Assembly: GCA_963575645.1 (NCBI GenBank)
Contig: OY754465.1
Coordinates: 36,901,501 to 36,965,500, forward strand
DNA: 64,000 nucleotides
DNA from: Xanthostigma xanthostigma
Taxonomy: Eukaryota > Arthropoda > Insecta > Raphidioptera > Raphidiidae
Reading direction: 5' to 3'
The number at the start of each line of letters is the position of its first letter. Position 1 is the stretch's first letter. The notes beneath the pieces are model-generated. The model worked only from the letters and a program-made list of their open reading frames with translations, was not told the DNA's origin and searched no databases. Below, in pieces: positions 25,317-36,560 of the stretch. The translations under genes and the position numbers were made by a program.

Positions 25317-25687
25317 TTCAACACGCGTGAGTAATATGTAATTTCGGGGCCCTGCTAAATTCGGAAGAAATAATAAATTACTCCATGTTGACGCGTAGAG
25401 TGCTAATAATGAGCCGTACTGTGAGATAATGAATTTTCTGGACCAATAGGAACGTAGTAGCAAGACCAAGCCGTTAAATAATGAAAAAAAAAACTGCACA
25501 GCTTCTGGATCAATAGGAACATAGTAGGCGGTATTGTATATATGAAAACAGCATCGCAATTCAGTGAAAGTCAGGGCCATCTTGTGTGCATCGAGGGCGG
25601 TGTGCACGTCAATCAATGAAGTGATTTATTATTTTTCCCTCTTTTATCAGGGCCCCGATTACATATTACTCGTGCTAGTTGAATAAA
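25314..25687. mobile_element. MITE with inverted ends TTATTCAAC...GTTGAATAA
   Basis: Left arm TTATTCAACACGCGTGAGTA, followed by ATATGTAAT and CGGGGCCCTG. The right arm is the reverse complement with a few changes (CAGGGCCCCG, ATTACATATTACTCGTG, GTTGAATAA). It abuts the preceding palindrome. The minus-strand frame at 25314-25616 spans the arm and is not a gene. Confidence 0.65.
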
Positions 25688-25694
25688 ATATTAT

Positions 25695-25784
25695 GTGCGA
25701 CCATTGATCGAAGGAGAATATTCCACTCGCGTGCGTGTTAAATTTCACGTTCGTGGAAACTTCTCCTTCTCTCACTAGTCGCAC
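25695..25784. repeat. Short hairpin GTGCGAC...GTCGCAC
   Basis: Arms GTGCGAC and GAAGGAGAA pair with TTCTCCTTC and GTCGCAC across about 90 bp; the centre is CGCGTGCGTGTTAAATTTCA. Small non-coding palindrome. Confidence 0.55.
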
Positions 25785-27337
25785 AATATACTAGTATTGA
25801 AGAGTTCTAATCATACGTTAATCAAAGATTTACATATTATATTATGTTACCTTGATATCTCTAGGATTTGTGAACCGATGCTTGTGCCTTACAATAGCAA
25901 ACGCTTTATTTATTGTTCCGGTATTGGGCCAACCATATTCCGATATTGGGATAAGTCTTTTTGAGTGTTCCCGATACTGGGTCTTTTAGACTTCTTCGAA
26001 AAACATTTTTTTATACATTGAATATCAGAAAAACTTATTAATTTTATTATTCTCGAATAGCCAAATGTCTATAATATGGGACAGATTACTTTCTTTTATT
26101 AATCACTTAAATATTTTTTAAATAATAAAAACTGGTCACATGTCCTTCGTCGTTCTGGTATTGGGACTTTTACCTTATTTTTATATTTAAAGCTTCTCTC
26201 TTATAGATTTTAAGAAACCTTATTTGCAAAAAGTTTAAAATATTTTTATAGCCGATATAATTAATTAATTATCGACCGAAATCGATAATCATCTATAGGT
26301 ATATCGGTATCGGCGCAAAAAATCATATTCCTATCGATCTCTACTTATATGTCCTTCTTCACACGCCTTCAGGAAGGGCCACGTTGACCTAGAAAGCTAA
26401 AACTTTGCACACTTATAGTATAGCACACAGGACAGATCCTAACGAAACCGGATTTTCGATATTTTCCCAGGGGACATGTGAAATAGAAAATTTATCGAAA
26501 AAAACTTTCCATATTATATGTAAGCCTCTATTTAGAAACAACAATTGAATTGTTTGTTGTAATTGTTTCACAACGATTACATATTATGTTTGTTTTAATT
26601 TTAATAATTCAAATCACCATAGCTTTAAATTACTGCTTTAAAGTTCGCCGACATCAAATGAAGCGTGGAAGAATGCACTTATCGCGGATCAACTATTTTC
26701 TCGTAAAATCGTTTAAAATAGCGCAAACAATTTATGAGCTAATTATAATTGCCGTGCATATAATGTGTAATTATTAATTATTTTAGTACATAAGATTGCA
26801 AGTTACCATTTATGAGTAGCTTTTTTATGTTAATTAAACAAAATGCAATTTAAATCGTGTTTGAATATTAAATATTTATTATTTTTTCATAGCTATGCAG
26901 TTAAAGAGTTCGTACTTGTAGTAATACTTACTTTTTTAAGTATCACATAAAATACCTAGTACCTACTTACATACTGGGTACGGAATAAGAACGCAGGTTT
27001 TAAATATACAAATGTATAGCTCTAGTTTGCTATTTGTATTACGAAACACCCATTGTTGACAATATAATGTGTGATGTACTAAATTGTACAGCCCTACAAT
27101 TATGTAATTATCTTATATCTTGTTAGTTACCTAATAATTTAAGAATATTTTTTGTACTATTTCAATCTAAAAATTTAAATTAATAATGTTCTGTGTTTTA
27201 TCGAATAAAGATAAATTATTTCAAATTAAATATATACTAAATTATATTATTTAGAAGAAAGAACATTACATAATTCAATATTTGAAAAATTACTTATTCA
27301 AAAAATGTCACTGTCACGACACAAATCCAAATCATAT
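25785..27337. other. Intron 1, nothing recognised
   Basis: Very AT-rich. A phrase resembling CCGATATTGGG is repeated loosely near 25918-25975. No credible ORF, RNA gene or transposon end. Confidence 0.5.
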
Positions 27338-27466
27338 GTAGAAAGCAGTTTATTCGCGAATTAACCGGCTAATACCCGAATTAACCAACGTCAAGGATTG
27401 GTTAATTCGGGTAATTAGCCGATTAATTCGCGAATTAACTACTTTCTTTTATTAACCGTAACACAT
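27338..27466. repeat. Palindromic MITE with GTTAATTCGCGAATTAAC, copy 1
   Basis: Arms built from TTCGCGAATTAACCGGCTAA and a matching reverse arm, with outer ACTACTTTCTT and ATTAACCGTAAC on the right. The left outer 15-20 bp are missing compared with the copies at 56640-56783 and 61341-61486. Non-coding; it would fold into a near-perfect hairpin. Confidence 0.8.
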
Positions 27467-28203
27467 ACACTGTCGTGGCTGACATTTTATCGCTACTTAC
27501 AACAGCTCTGTACAATAAGTAATAACACTATAGTGCACAAACTTTGTGCAAAAAACTTAAACGTATTTTACCCGACGTTTTTATATTGAAACCTCGTTTC
27601 GTTCTTTTGTTTTCTTATATTTATGTTTTTTTTTTTATTTTAGCCTGGTAGAAAAAATGCATTAAAACTTTTTATGTCGTAAAATGTATCTATAAAACGA
27701 TATGACATAAACTTTAGAAGCTGTAATATTTTTATATTATGATCGTTATTTACAAGTAGGTCAAATTAAATATAAATTACTCGGAATTGAACGACGCTGG
27801 GCACCACGCAGGCACAACAACAAATAAATCAGCCCGGCGTAGACAGGGTATGCCTTTGACGTTTTTTAATAAAACTCGCGCACGTGGGTTAAATCTAGGT
27901 TAGTAGTCCCTAGTAGTTGATCACCAGCTTATATATATTATGACACATTTTTTAGTAATCGCTTGTAAGAAGATAACAGGAAAATGGCACGTGCAAACTT
28001 TCATGATGTGTGTCGTACTTTGATTCAAATAATTATAAAAATACTTTTAACATTGACATAATAGTTTTAAACAGATTATTTAAATTGTAAAAAATCACAA
28101 TCCTGTTGAAACAATTCCGTATAGAATTTAATATAGATTATTTAATATTTGAAGGTAGTATTTTTGTTATCAGATGTGACAAACTTTTACTCTGACGATG
28201 ACA
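27467..28203. other. Intron 1, nothing recognised
   Basis: AT-rich, with a small GC patch near 27790-27850. No coding frame or paired end found. Confidence 0.5.
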
Positions 28204-29215
28204 AATAAAAACTTTTTAACAAAAAAATTAAACCGCCGAAAAACTGAAAAGCAAAAAATAATAAATCTTTTTATTTAACTAAGTTCTATCTAAGTAGTTG
28301 AACGTATGTGACAGTCTAGTATATCTAAGTAATTTTGAGTCGGCGTCAACAATCCTTCGCCGGAAATCTCTGAGCGTTCACGAAGTTAATATCAGCGACA
28401 GAGCAACCCTAACGGGCACACTGAGGGCACACGTCTTTGCGAGTGGTCGTGTGGAAAGCGCATGTTTAGAATCTTTGATTAACGTCTGATTAGAACTTTT
28501 TATTTATTGAAGCATGTTTAGAATGTTAATGTTTATCGCTGGAGATTTCACGTATCATTGTTAATTTGATTTGGTTATTTCTTTTAGTGATCTTTGTTCA
28601 TTGATGGTTTGACGCCGACTCAAAATTACTTAGATATACTAGACTGTCACATACGTTCAACTACTTAGATAGAACTTAGTTAAATAAAAAGATTTATTAT
28701 TTTTTGCTTTTCAGTTTTTCGGCGGTTTAATTTTTTTGTTAAAAAGTTTTTATTTAATAATTTTTTGTGGCTATATAATTTATAATTGTAATATACACAA
28801 CTCAGCATGAAAATCTGTAAGTGAACAATAAATCACCTCTATTTTCCCACCCTTAGGGTAGGAATTTTTTTTCCAAATTTATATGAGACGAACCTCGAGG
28901 TATACCCTATCCAATAAAAAAATAATTATCAAAATTGGACCACTCTGTAAAAAGTTATGTGTGGTCATACATTACAATCAGTGAGTGAACAATCAATCAT
29001 CCCCTGTTTTCCTACCCTTAGGGTTGGAATTTTTCTACCAAATTTATATGGGACCAATTTCGGGGTATACCCTTTCAAACAAAAAAATAATTATCAAAAT
29101 CGGACTACTCTGTAAAAAGTTATGCGTGGTCATACATAAATAAAAAAAAAAAAAATAAAAAAAAAATATACGCGTCGAATTGAGAACTCCTCCGTTTTTG
29201 TTTTTCGTCGGTTAA
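28204..29215 (+). mobile_element. Composite minisatellite element, copy B
   Basis: Forward copy of the family. Palindrome at 28204-28756, then a linker with CACAACTCAGCATGAAAATC, then two 165-bp units (ending at GTGGTCATACAT near 28961-28972 and 29126-29137), an A-rich run, TATACGCGTCGAATTGAGAA and the terminus CGTCGGTTAA at 29215. It has one minisatellite unit fewer than copies A and C. Its palindrome carries an extra block of about 50 bp (28469-28512) that also occurs, inverted, beside the element at 29701-29994. Confidence 0.8.
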
Positions 29216-29700
29216 AAAGATTATCGGATTGCCAGTATATAATGCGTGCAAATTTGACCATAAGTATTGTTTATTTGGATCCTATGCTGCGAAAAATTCT
29301 TCAAGTTGGTCGGTTTTTCCTTCCAGAGGTTTTTTTTATACTTTCCGTCGAGCTAGAAGCTGTTGAAATTCGGCGTGAAGTTTCATGCGAACTCGAAATT
29401 GATGTGAAAAGTCCTAAACCTGAAAATTTTGAAAAAAAAACTTGAATCTGTGGCCTTAAGACACATACTCTGGCAAGGAATCTATTACTCCTGCTACCTG
29501 AAAAGTTCTCTATACTGAAAGGCCAAAAAATCAAGTTTGTTCGATTGCGTTGGCATTCGACTTCCCTGGGCATTTACATAACACTAGAAAACACGACCTT
29601 GTTGATTTCTTCCCCAAAATTCCAGAAATCCGTACCTGAATTTCGTATAAAAAATTTCGAGAATTGATTTCCCATTTAAATTGAAGACATTTTGTATGTT
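29216..29700. other. Intron 1, two overlapping short frames, unidentified
   Basis: Frames on both strands (29242-29445 plus, 29301-29573 minus) overlap in the same AT/GC-mixed patch. No domain is recognisable and no splice context supports either. Confidence 0.35.
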
Positions 29701-29994
29701 CAATAAATAAAATTATCGACCAATTTTTCAGACAATATATTAACAAACAATATAAAAAAATTAATACATTAACGTTTCGATCCGGATTTGGATCTTCTTC
29801 AGAACGGATCTAAAAATATAAAAAAAATAATTAATAATTAGTTTCTATTTATTAATTATTAATTATTTTTTTTTTATATTTTTAGATCCGTTCTGAAGAA
29901 GATCCAAATCCGGATCGAAACGTTAATGTATTAATTTTTTTATATTGTTTGTTAATATATTGTCTGAAAAATTGGTCGATAATTTTATTTATTG
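29701..29994. repeat. Palindromic element with hammerhead-core-like arms, copy 2
   Basis: Near-perfect palindrome: CAATAAATAAAATTATCGAC at left and its complement at right. Each arm carries CTGAAGA, a GATCC/GGATC stem with a six-base loop, and GAAAC: 29893-29921 on plus, 29774-29802 on minus. The stem sequence differs from copy 1 by two changes that keep pairing (G-C to G-U, A-U to G-U). Non-coding. Confidence 0.7.
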
Positions 29995-30257
29995 AAGAGT
30001 TCTAATCAGACGTTAATCAAAGATTTGAACATTTTGTATGTGTGTATGATTCCTTTATTAGTTTTTCGAAATTCCAGTCAGCTTTTCGAATAATGAGGCT
30101 ATTTTATTATTTCATACGAGCACTAGCTCCCTCGCAAAATAGGCTAGTCGGTCATAAAAAATATTTCCAATTCCAAAGATTCCCATCCTGTTTTGTTGTT
30201 TCCTTATTATTATAGAAACTTGCGTTGTTCATCTATGCTTCTATACCATACATCCTA
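29995..30257. other. Spacer before the foldback-like element
   Basis: AT-rich. It contains GAGTTCTAATCAGACGTTAA, a block shared in inverse with 28469-28512 and in direct orientation near 25799. Confidence 0.45.
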
Positions 30258-30266
30258 TTGGTATAT
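30258..30266. repeat. Putative target-site duplication, left
   Basis: TTGGTATAT, identical to 37680-37688 on the other side of the foldback-like element. Depending on the exact terminus the duplication is 8 or 9 bp. Confidence 0.65.
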
Positions 30267-30479
30267 AGCTACGTCAACTTGGCCCCCGACTTGTTTTTTT
30301 TTTAAATTTTTTTTTTATAATTCAATTGTGCTCGCATTGTGCTACATTGTGCTGTAATTCATTTCAATTGTGCTCATTTGCAAATTGGTTTAAAATTAGA
30401 AACAAATCCGGGGGCCAAGTTGACGCTCAGCCCCCGAAAATTTTGGCTTTTTTATGTTTTTTTTAGGTCATTCGATTGT

Positions 30480-33400
30480 GCTCACATTGTGTAACATTGT
30501 GCTGCTGAGTTTTTCAATTTTTCTCAATTGCAAAGTCGATAAATTTAAAAACAAACCCGGGGGCGGACCTAAACAATAGCCCCCGGTAAACTGTTGATAT
30601 GAGATAATTTTTTTCTAACGTAATACATTGTGCTCGCATCGTGTAACATTGTACTGCTGAGTTTTTCAATTTTTCTCAATTACAAAGTCGATAAATTTAA
30701 AAACAAACCCGGGGGCGGACCTAAACAATAGCCCCCGGTAAACTGTTGATATGAGATAATTTTTATCTAACGTAATACATTGTGCTCGCATCGTGTAACA
30801 TTGTGCTGCTGAGTTTTTCAATTTTTCTCAATTGCAAAGTCGATAAATTTAAAAACAAACCCGGGGGCGGACCTAAACAATAGCCCCCGGTAAACTGTTG
30901 ATATGAGATAATTTTTATCTAACGTAATACATTGTGCTCGCATCGTGTAACATTGTGCTGCTGAGTTTTTCAATTTTTCTCAATTGCAAAGTCGATAAAT
31001 TCAAAAACAAACCTGGGGGCGGACCTAAACAATAGCCCCCAGGAAACTGTTGATAATTGATAATTTTTTCCTAGCGTAATCCATTGTGCTCGCAATGTGT
31101 AACATTGTGCTGCTGAGTATTTCAATTTTTCTCAATTGCAAAGTCGATAAATTCAAAAACAAACCCGGGGGCAGACCTAAACAATAGCCCCCGGGAAACT
31201 GTTGATATGAGATAATTTTTTTCTAACGTAATACATTGTGCTCGCATCGTGTAACATTGTGCTGCTGAGTTTTTCAATTTTTCTCAATTGCAAAGTCGAT
31301 AAATTCAAAAACAAACCTGGGGGCGGACCTAAACAATAGCCCCCGGGAAACTGTTGATATGAGATAATTTTTTTCTAACGTAATACATTGTGCTCGCATC
31401 GTGTAACATTGTGCTGCTGAGTTTTTCAATTTTTCTCAATTGCAAAGTCGATAAATTCAAAAACAAACCTGGGGGCGGACCTAAACAATAGCCCCCGGGA
31501 AACTGTTGATAATTGATAATTTTTTTCTAGCGTAATCCATTGTGCTCACAATGTGTAACATTGTGCTGCTGAGTTTTTCAATTTTTCTCAATTGCAAAGT
31601 CGATAAATTCAAAAACAAACCTGGGGGCGGACCTAAACAATAGCCCCCGGGAAACTGTTGATATGAGATAATTTTTTTCTAACGTAATACATTGTGCTCG
31701 CATCGTGTAACATTGTGCTGCTGAGTTTTACAATTTTGCTCAACTGCAAAGTACATAAATTTAAAAACAAACCCGGGGGCGGACCTAAACTATAGCCCCC
31801 GGGAAACTGTTGATATGAGATAATTTTTTTCTAACGTAATACATTGTGCTCGCATCGTGTAACATTGTGCTGCTGAGTTTTTCAATTTTTCTCAATTGCA
31901 AAGTCGATAAATTCAAAAACAAACCTGGGGGCGGACCTAAACAATAGCCCCCGGGAAACTGTTGATATGAGATAATTTTTTTCTAACGTAATACATTGTG
32001 CTCGCATCGTGTAACATTGTGCTGCTGAGTTTTACAATTTTGCTCAACTGCAAAGTACATAAATTTAAAAACAAACCCGGGGGCGGACCTAAACAATAGC
32101 CCCCGGTAAACTGTTGATATGAGATAATTTTTTTCTAACGTAATACATTGTGCTCGCATCGTGTAACATTGTGCTGCTGAGTTTTTCAATTTTTCTCAAT
32201 TGCAAAGTCGATAAATTCAAAAACAAACCTGGGGGCGGACCTAAACAATAGCCCCCAGGAAACTGTTGATAATTGATAATTTTTTCCTAGCGTAATCCAT
32301 TGTGCTCGCAATGTGTAACATTGTGCTGCTGAGTATTTCAATTTTTCTCAATTGCAAAGTCGATAAATTCAAAAACAAACCCGGGGGCAGACCTAAACAA
32401 TAGCCCCCGGGAAACTGTTGATATGAGATAATTTTTTTCTAACGTAATACATTGTGCTCGCATCGTGTAACATTGTGCTGCTGAGTTTTTCAATTTTTCT
32501 CAATTGCAAAGTCGATAAATTCAAAAACAAACCTGGGGGCGGACCTAAACAATAGCCCCCGGGAAACTGTTGATATGAGATAATTTTTTTCTAACGTAAT
32601 ACATTGTGCTCGCATCGTGTAACATTGTGCTGCTGAGTTTTTCAATTTTTCTCAATTGCAAAGTCGATAAATTCAAAAACAAACCTGGGGGCGGACCTAA
32701 ACAATAGCCCCCGGGAAACTGTTGATAATTGACAATTTTTTTCTAGTGTAATCCATTGTGCTCGCAATGTGTAACATTGTGCTGATGAGTTTTTCAATTT
32801 TTCTCAATTGCAAAGTCGATAAATTCAAAAACAAACCTGGGGGCGGACCTAAACAATAGCCCCCGGGAAACTGTTGATATGAGATAATTTTTTTCTAACG
32901 TAATACATTGTGCTCGCATCGTGTAACATTGTGCTGCTGAGTTTTTTAATTTTTCTCAATTGCAAAGTCGATAAATTCAAAAACAAACCTGGGGGCGGAC
33001 CTAAACAATAGCCCCCGGGAAACTGTTGATAATTGATAATTTTTTTCTAGCGTAATCCATTGTGCTCGCAATGTGTAACATTGTGCTGCTGAGTTTTTCA
33101 ATTTTTCTCAATTGCAAAGTCGATAAATTCAAAAACAAACCTGGGGGCGGACCTAAACAATAGCCCCCGGGAAACTGTTGATATGAGATAATTTTTTTCT
33201 AACGTAATACATTGTGCTCGCATCGTGTAACATTGTGCTGCTGAGTTTTTCATTTTTTCTCAATTGCAAAGTCGATAAATTCAAAAACAAACCTGGGGGC
33301 GGACCTAAACAATAGCCCCCGGGAAACTGTTGATAATTGATAATTTTTTCCTAGCGTAATCCATTGTGCTCGCAATGTGTAACATTGTGCTGCTGAGTAT

Positions 33401-33960
33401 TTCAATTTTTCTTAATTGCAAAGTCGATAAATTCAAAAACAAACCCGGGGGCGGACCTAAACAATAGCCCCCGGGAAACTGTTGATATGAGATAATTTTT
33501 TTCTAACGTAATACATTGTGCTCGCATCGTGTAACATTGTGCTGCTGAGTTTTTCAATTTTTCTCAATTGCAAAGTCGATAAATTAAAAAACAAACCTGG
33601 GGGCGGACCTAAACAATAGCCCCCGGGAAACTGTTGATAATTGATATTTTTTTTCTAGCGTAATCCATTGTGCTCGCAATGTGTAACATTGTGCTGCTGA
33701 GTTTTTCAATTTTTCTCAATTGCAAAGTCGATAAATTCAAAAACAAACCTGGGGGCGGACCTAAACAATAGCCCCCGGGAAACTGTTGATAATTAATAAT
33801 TTTTTCCTAGCGTAATCCATTGTGCTCGCAATGTGTAACATTGTGCTACTGAGTTTTTCAATTTTGCTCAACTGCAAAGTGCAAAAATTTAAAAACAAGC
33901 CCGGGGGCGGACATAATTTATAGCCCCCGGGAAACTGTTGATATTTGATAATTTTTTTCT
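30480..33960 (+). repeat. Left array of 152-bp tandem repeats
   Basis: Units start near CATTGTGCTCGCATCGTGTA and recur every 152 bp (e.g. 30626, 30778, 30930, 31082). Each unit carries a GC stem CCCGGGGGC...GCCCCCGGG around GGACCTAAACAATA, flanked by AAATTCAAAAACAAACC and AAACTGTTGATA. Two subtypes interleave: CGCATCGTG with GATATGAGAT, and CGCAATGTG with GATAATTGAT. About 23-24 units by counting TGTAACATTGTGCTG-type sites. No coding capacity. The unit length and absence of variable spacers rule out a CRISPR. Confidence 0.92.
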
Positions 33961-34563
33961 TTGTAAGTCTATGTTAGTTAATATAATGACGTCTTATAAA
34001 TTGTGCCTTTCTATGTCGAAATTTTTAGTAATTAAATCCTTTATGTCTGTAGATTCTTGTTAAGTCGAAAACTCATATTAACTGAAACTTTTTAGCATTT
34101 CCCTAAAATTTGAGTTATCGAGATTTCACTATATTTGGAAACGAAAATATGTTTTTGTAATTAAGAAAATTCTACCAAAACAGTGCAATAACTGTCATCA
34201 TTAGACATCGGACATTTATTAGTCTAGACATCGGACTTTTATTACAAAAACGCTAAAAGTCAGGACCGGTCTCTAATTATACAAAAAAAAATCTTAAAAA
34301 ACATCATGAGAACTTAATGTGACAGGAAGAAACGTGTTATTTTATTAAATTATTAGTCTAACATAACATTTTTTATCAATCTAGATAATTAAATAACAGA
34401 AAAAACCCGAAAGAATAATATTTTTTTCTTTAAAATCGAACCACCGTTTGATGATAGCAGATCATTCGTTTCGCTTGAACGCTTTGAAAGTATTTGCCGA
34501 ATAATGTTCAAACAACCAATCACAGAGCAGTATGCTTTATGTGTGTGTGTGTAAATAGTTCAA
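33961..34563 (+). repeat. Inner inverted segment of the foldback, left
   Basis: Single-copy sequence from GTAAGTCTATGTTAGTTAAT to TGTGTGTGTGTAAATAGTTC. It is matched nearly end to end by the reverse complement of 35970-36575, with scattered mismatches. It contains the tandem phrase AGACATCGGAC (34207, 34228). Confidence 0.85.
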
Positions 34564-34576
34564 ATAGAAAAAAAAA

Positions 34577-35270
34577 ATTGGTTGTCTGTAAAGTCGGTTT
34601 ACGGACGATAGTTTTACGTGATAACGTATTCCGTAATACATAACCTAAACCTCCCAAAATTTGGTTTCAATCCGCTTATCCTTGGTGTCGGGTTGATAAG
34701 AAATGTCAAAAGTGACGTTTGCAACTTACAAAGTATTATTATCTAATAATAATTAGTTATTCCAATACTTAACTTAGAAGGCTTTGCATTTCACAATATA
34801 CTAATGTCAAAAAATTGAATTAAACATTAGAAATGCAGCTGTTTTCATGTTAAGACAAGACATACGTTTGCTTCTAATTTCCATGTACGGCAAACAAAGA
34901 CAACCGACCGCGTCGCGCCATGCATTACACAACATTGCATTTATACAGCTATTTTTCTATATAAATTTGTATTAAATATTTTTCTATATAAATTTGTATT
35001 AAATATTTTTCTATATAAATTTGTATAAAAAAACTGTTTAGGCAAATTCTGTTATACGAAATCTATGTAAAATGTTCTCCTCTTTCGTTTAAGACTGGTT
35101 TCAAACCGATCTGATTTAAATTGAGCGAGAAATTAGCACAGGGTCAGGCGGAACGTTACGCGTTAGGAACGTTAGGAACGTTACGTTACACTTTTTCGAA
35201 CATGCAGCCGGTGTTTTATCAATTTTTAAGATTGGTGATTCATCAATTTATAAGACGTTATCACGTCAAA
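34577..35270. repeat. Dispersed repeats in the foldback loop
   Basis: The outer parts (34577-34650 and about 35150-35270) match the compact element at 39297-39531: GTTTTACGTGATAACGT at left, AAGACGTTATCACGTCAAAA at right, and CATGCAGCCGGTGTTTTATC. The middle (34651-35132) matches the family at 42470-42880 (CCTCCCAAAATTTGGTTTCA through TTTAAATTGAGYGAG). A 27-bp unit ATTTTTCTATATAAATTTGT.. is repeated three times at 34951-35030. This looks like one repeat inserted into another before or within the foldback. Confidence 0.75.
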
Positions 35271-35279
35271 AAATATTTT

Positions 35280-35910
35280 TAAAAGCTCCTTCAAGGGTGA
35301 AAATATATCAAAATTGCCTGCCCAATATTTCCTACCACCAGAACCTATTATTACAAGGTGGGGCAATTGGCTAAATGCGGCCATATTTTATGCCGACCAT
35401 TTTGAAGGTATATAAAAAACGTGATTTTACTATTGGATCCAACAGAATCTCAATCAATAACAAAAGCGCAAGCTGTATTGAAAAACAGTGAAATTAAGAA
35501 CGATTTTCTGTTAATTAAAGAGCATTATGCTATTCTGCTATCAACAATCAAACAATTAGAAAAATCGGATTTACCTCTTCACGATTCACTTATGTTAATT
35601 GAAGAAACAAAAAAACGATTTTCAGATTTGAATAATCATATAATCGGGAAAAATATAAACTCAAAACTTAATAGTGTGTTGATAAACAATCCTGGATATG
35701 AAATAATATCTAAAATTAGTAATATTTTTAATGGTGGCATAGAAAATGTACCGAACATTCCATATAATTTATTTTATTTTTATAAAAATTCTCCAGTAAC
35801 ATCGGTAGATGTTGAACGGTCGTTCTCAATTTATAAACTAATTTTATGTGAAAGGAGATATAGACTATTAATTCAAACATAGAAAAAATTTTAATAATAC
35901 ATAATACCTA
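35280..35910 (+). pseudogene. hAT transposase C-terminal remnant
   Basis: Frameshifted fragments of a hAT-superfamily transposase. In order: KAPSRVKIYQNCLPNIS; then, in another frame, PPEPIITRWGNWLNAAIFYA up to a TAA at about 35412; then an open frame from 35421 to 35882 ending in SVDVERSFSIYKLILCERRY, the hallmark hAT dimerisation block. The normal C-terminal stretch continues out of frame just after the stop. The N-terminal zinc finger and most of the catalytic core are absent. The type is common in aphids and relatives, from memory. It sits in the foldback loop: it may be the remains of that element's own transposase or a nested insertion. Confidence 0.85.
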
Positions 35911-35969
35911 TATGTACTAAGAAGAAAGTTTCGCAAATCAATGTTTTGGTACTTCTGTTTTTATGTGTC

Positions 35970-36560
35970 TAAGAACTATTTACACACACACACAAAGCAT
36001 ACTGCTCTGTGATTGGTTGTTTGAACATTATTCGGTAAATACCTTCAAAGCGTTCAAGCGAAACGAATGATCTGCTATCATCAAACGGTGGTTCGATTTT
36101 AAAGAAAAAAATATTGTTCTTTCGGGTTTTTTCTGTTATTTAATTATCTAGATTGATAAAAAATGTTATGTTAGACTAATAATTTAATAAAAGAACACGT
36201 TTCTACCTGTCACATTAAGTTCTCATGATGTTTTTTAAGATTTTTTTTGTATAATTAGAGACCGGTCCTGACTTTAGCGTTTTTGTAATAAAAGTCCGAT
36301 GTCTAGACTAATAAATGTCCGATGTCTAATGATGACAGTTATTGCACTGTTTTGGTAGAATTTTCTTAATTACAAAAACATATTTTCGTTTCCAAATATA
36401 GTGAATTCTCGATAACTCGAATTTCAAGGGAAATGCTAAAAAGTTTCAGTTAATATGAGTTTTCGACTTAACAAGAATCTACAAACATAAAGGATTTAAT
36501 TACTAAAAATTTCGACTTAGAAAGGCACAATTTATAAGACGTCATTATATTTACTAACAT
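35970..36560 (-). repeat. Inner inverted segment of the foldback, right
   Basis: Reverse complement of 33961-34563. It begins GAACTATTTACACACACACA and ends in the TTCGTAAGTCGATGTTAGTA-type sequence before the right array. Confidence 0.85.

Noticed and set aside
30480-33960. Regular repeats suggestive of a CRISPR array.
   Set aside because: Units are contiguous 152-bp satellites with no unique spacers, in insect DNA and inside a palindromic element.
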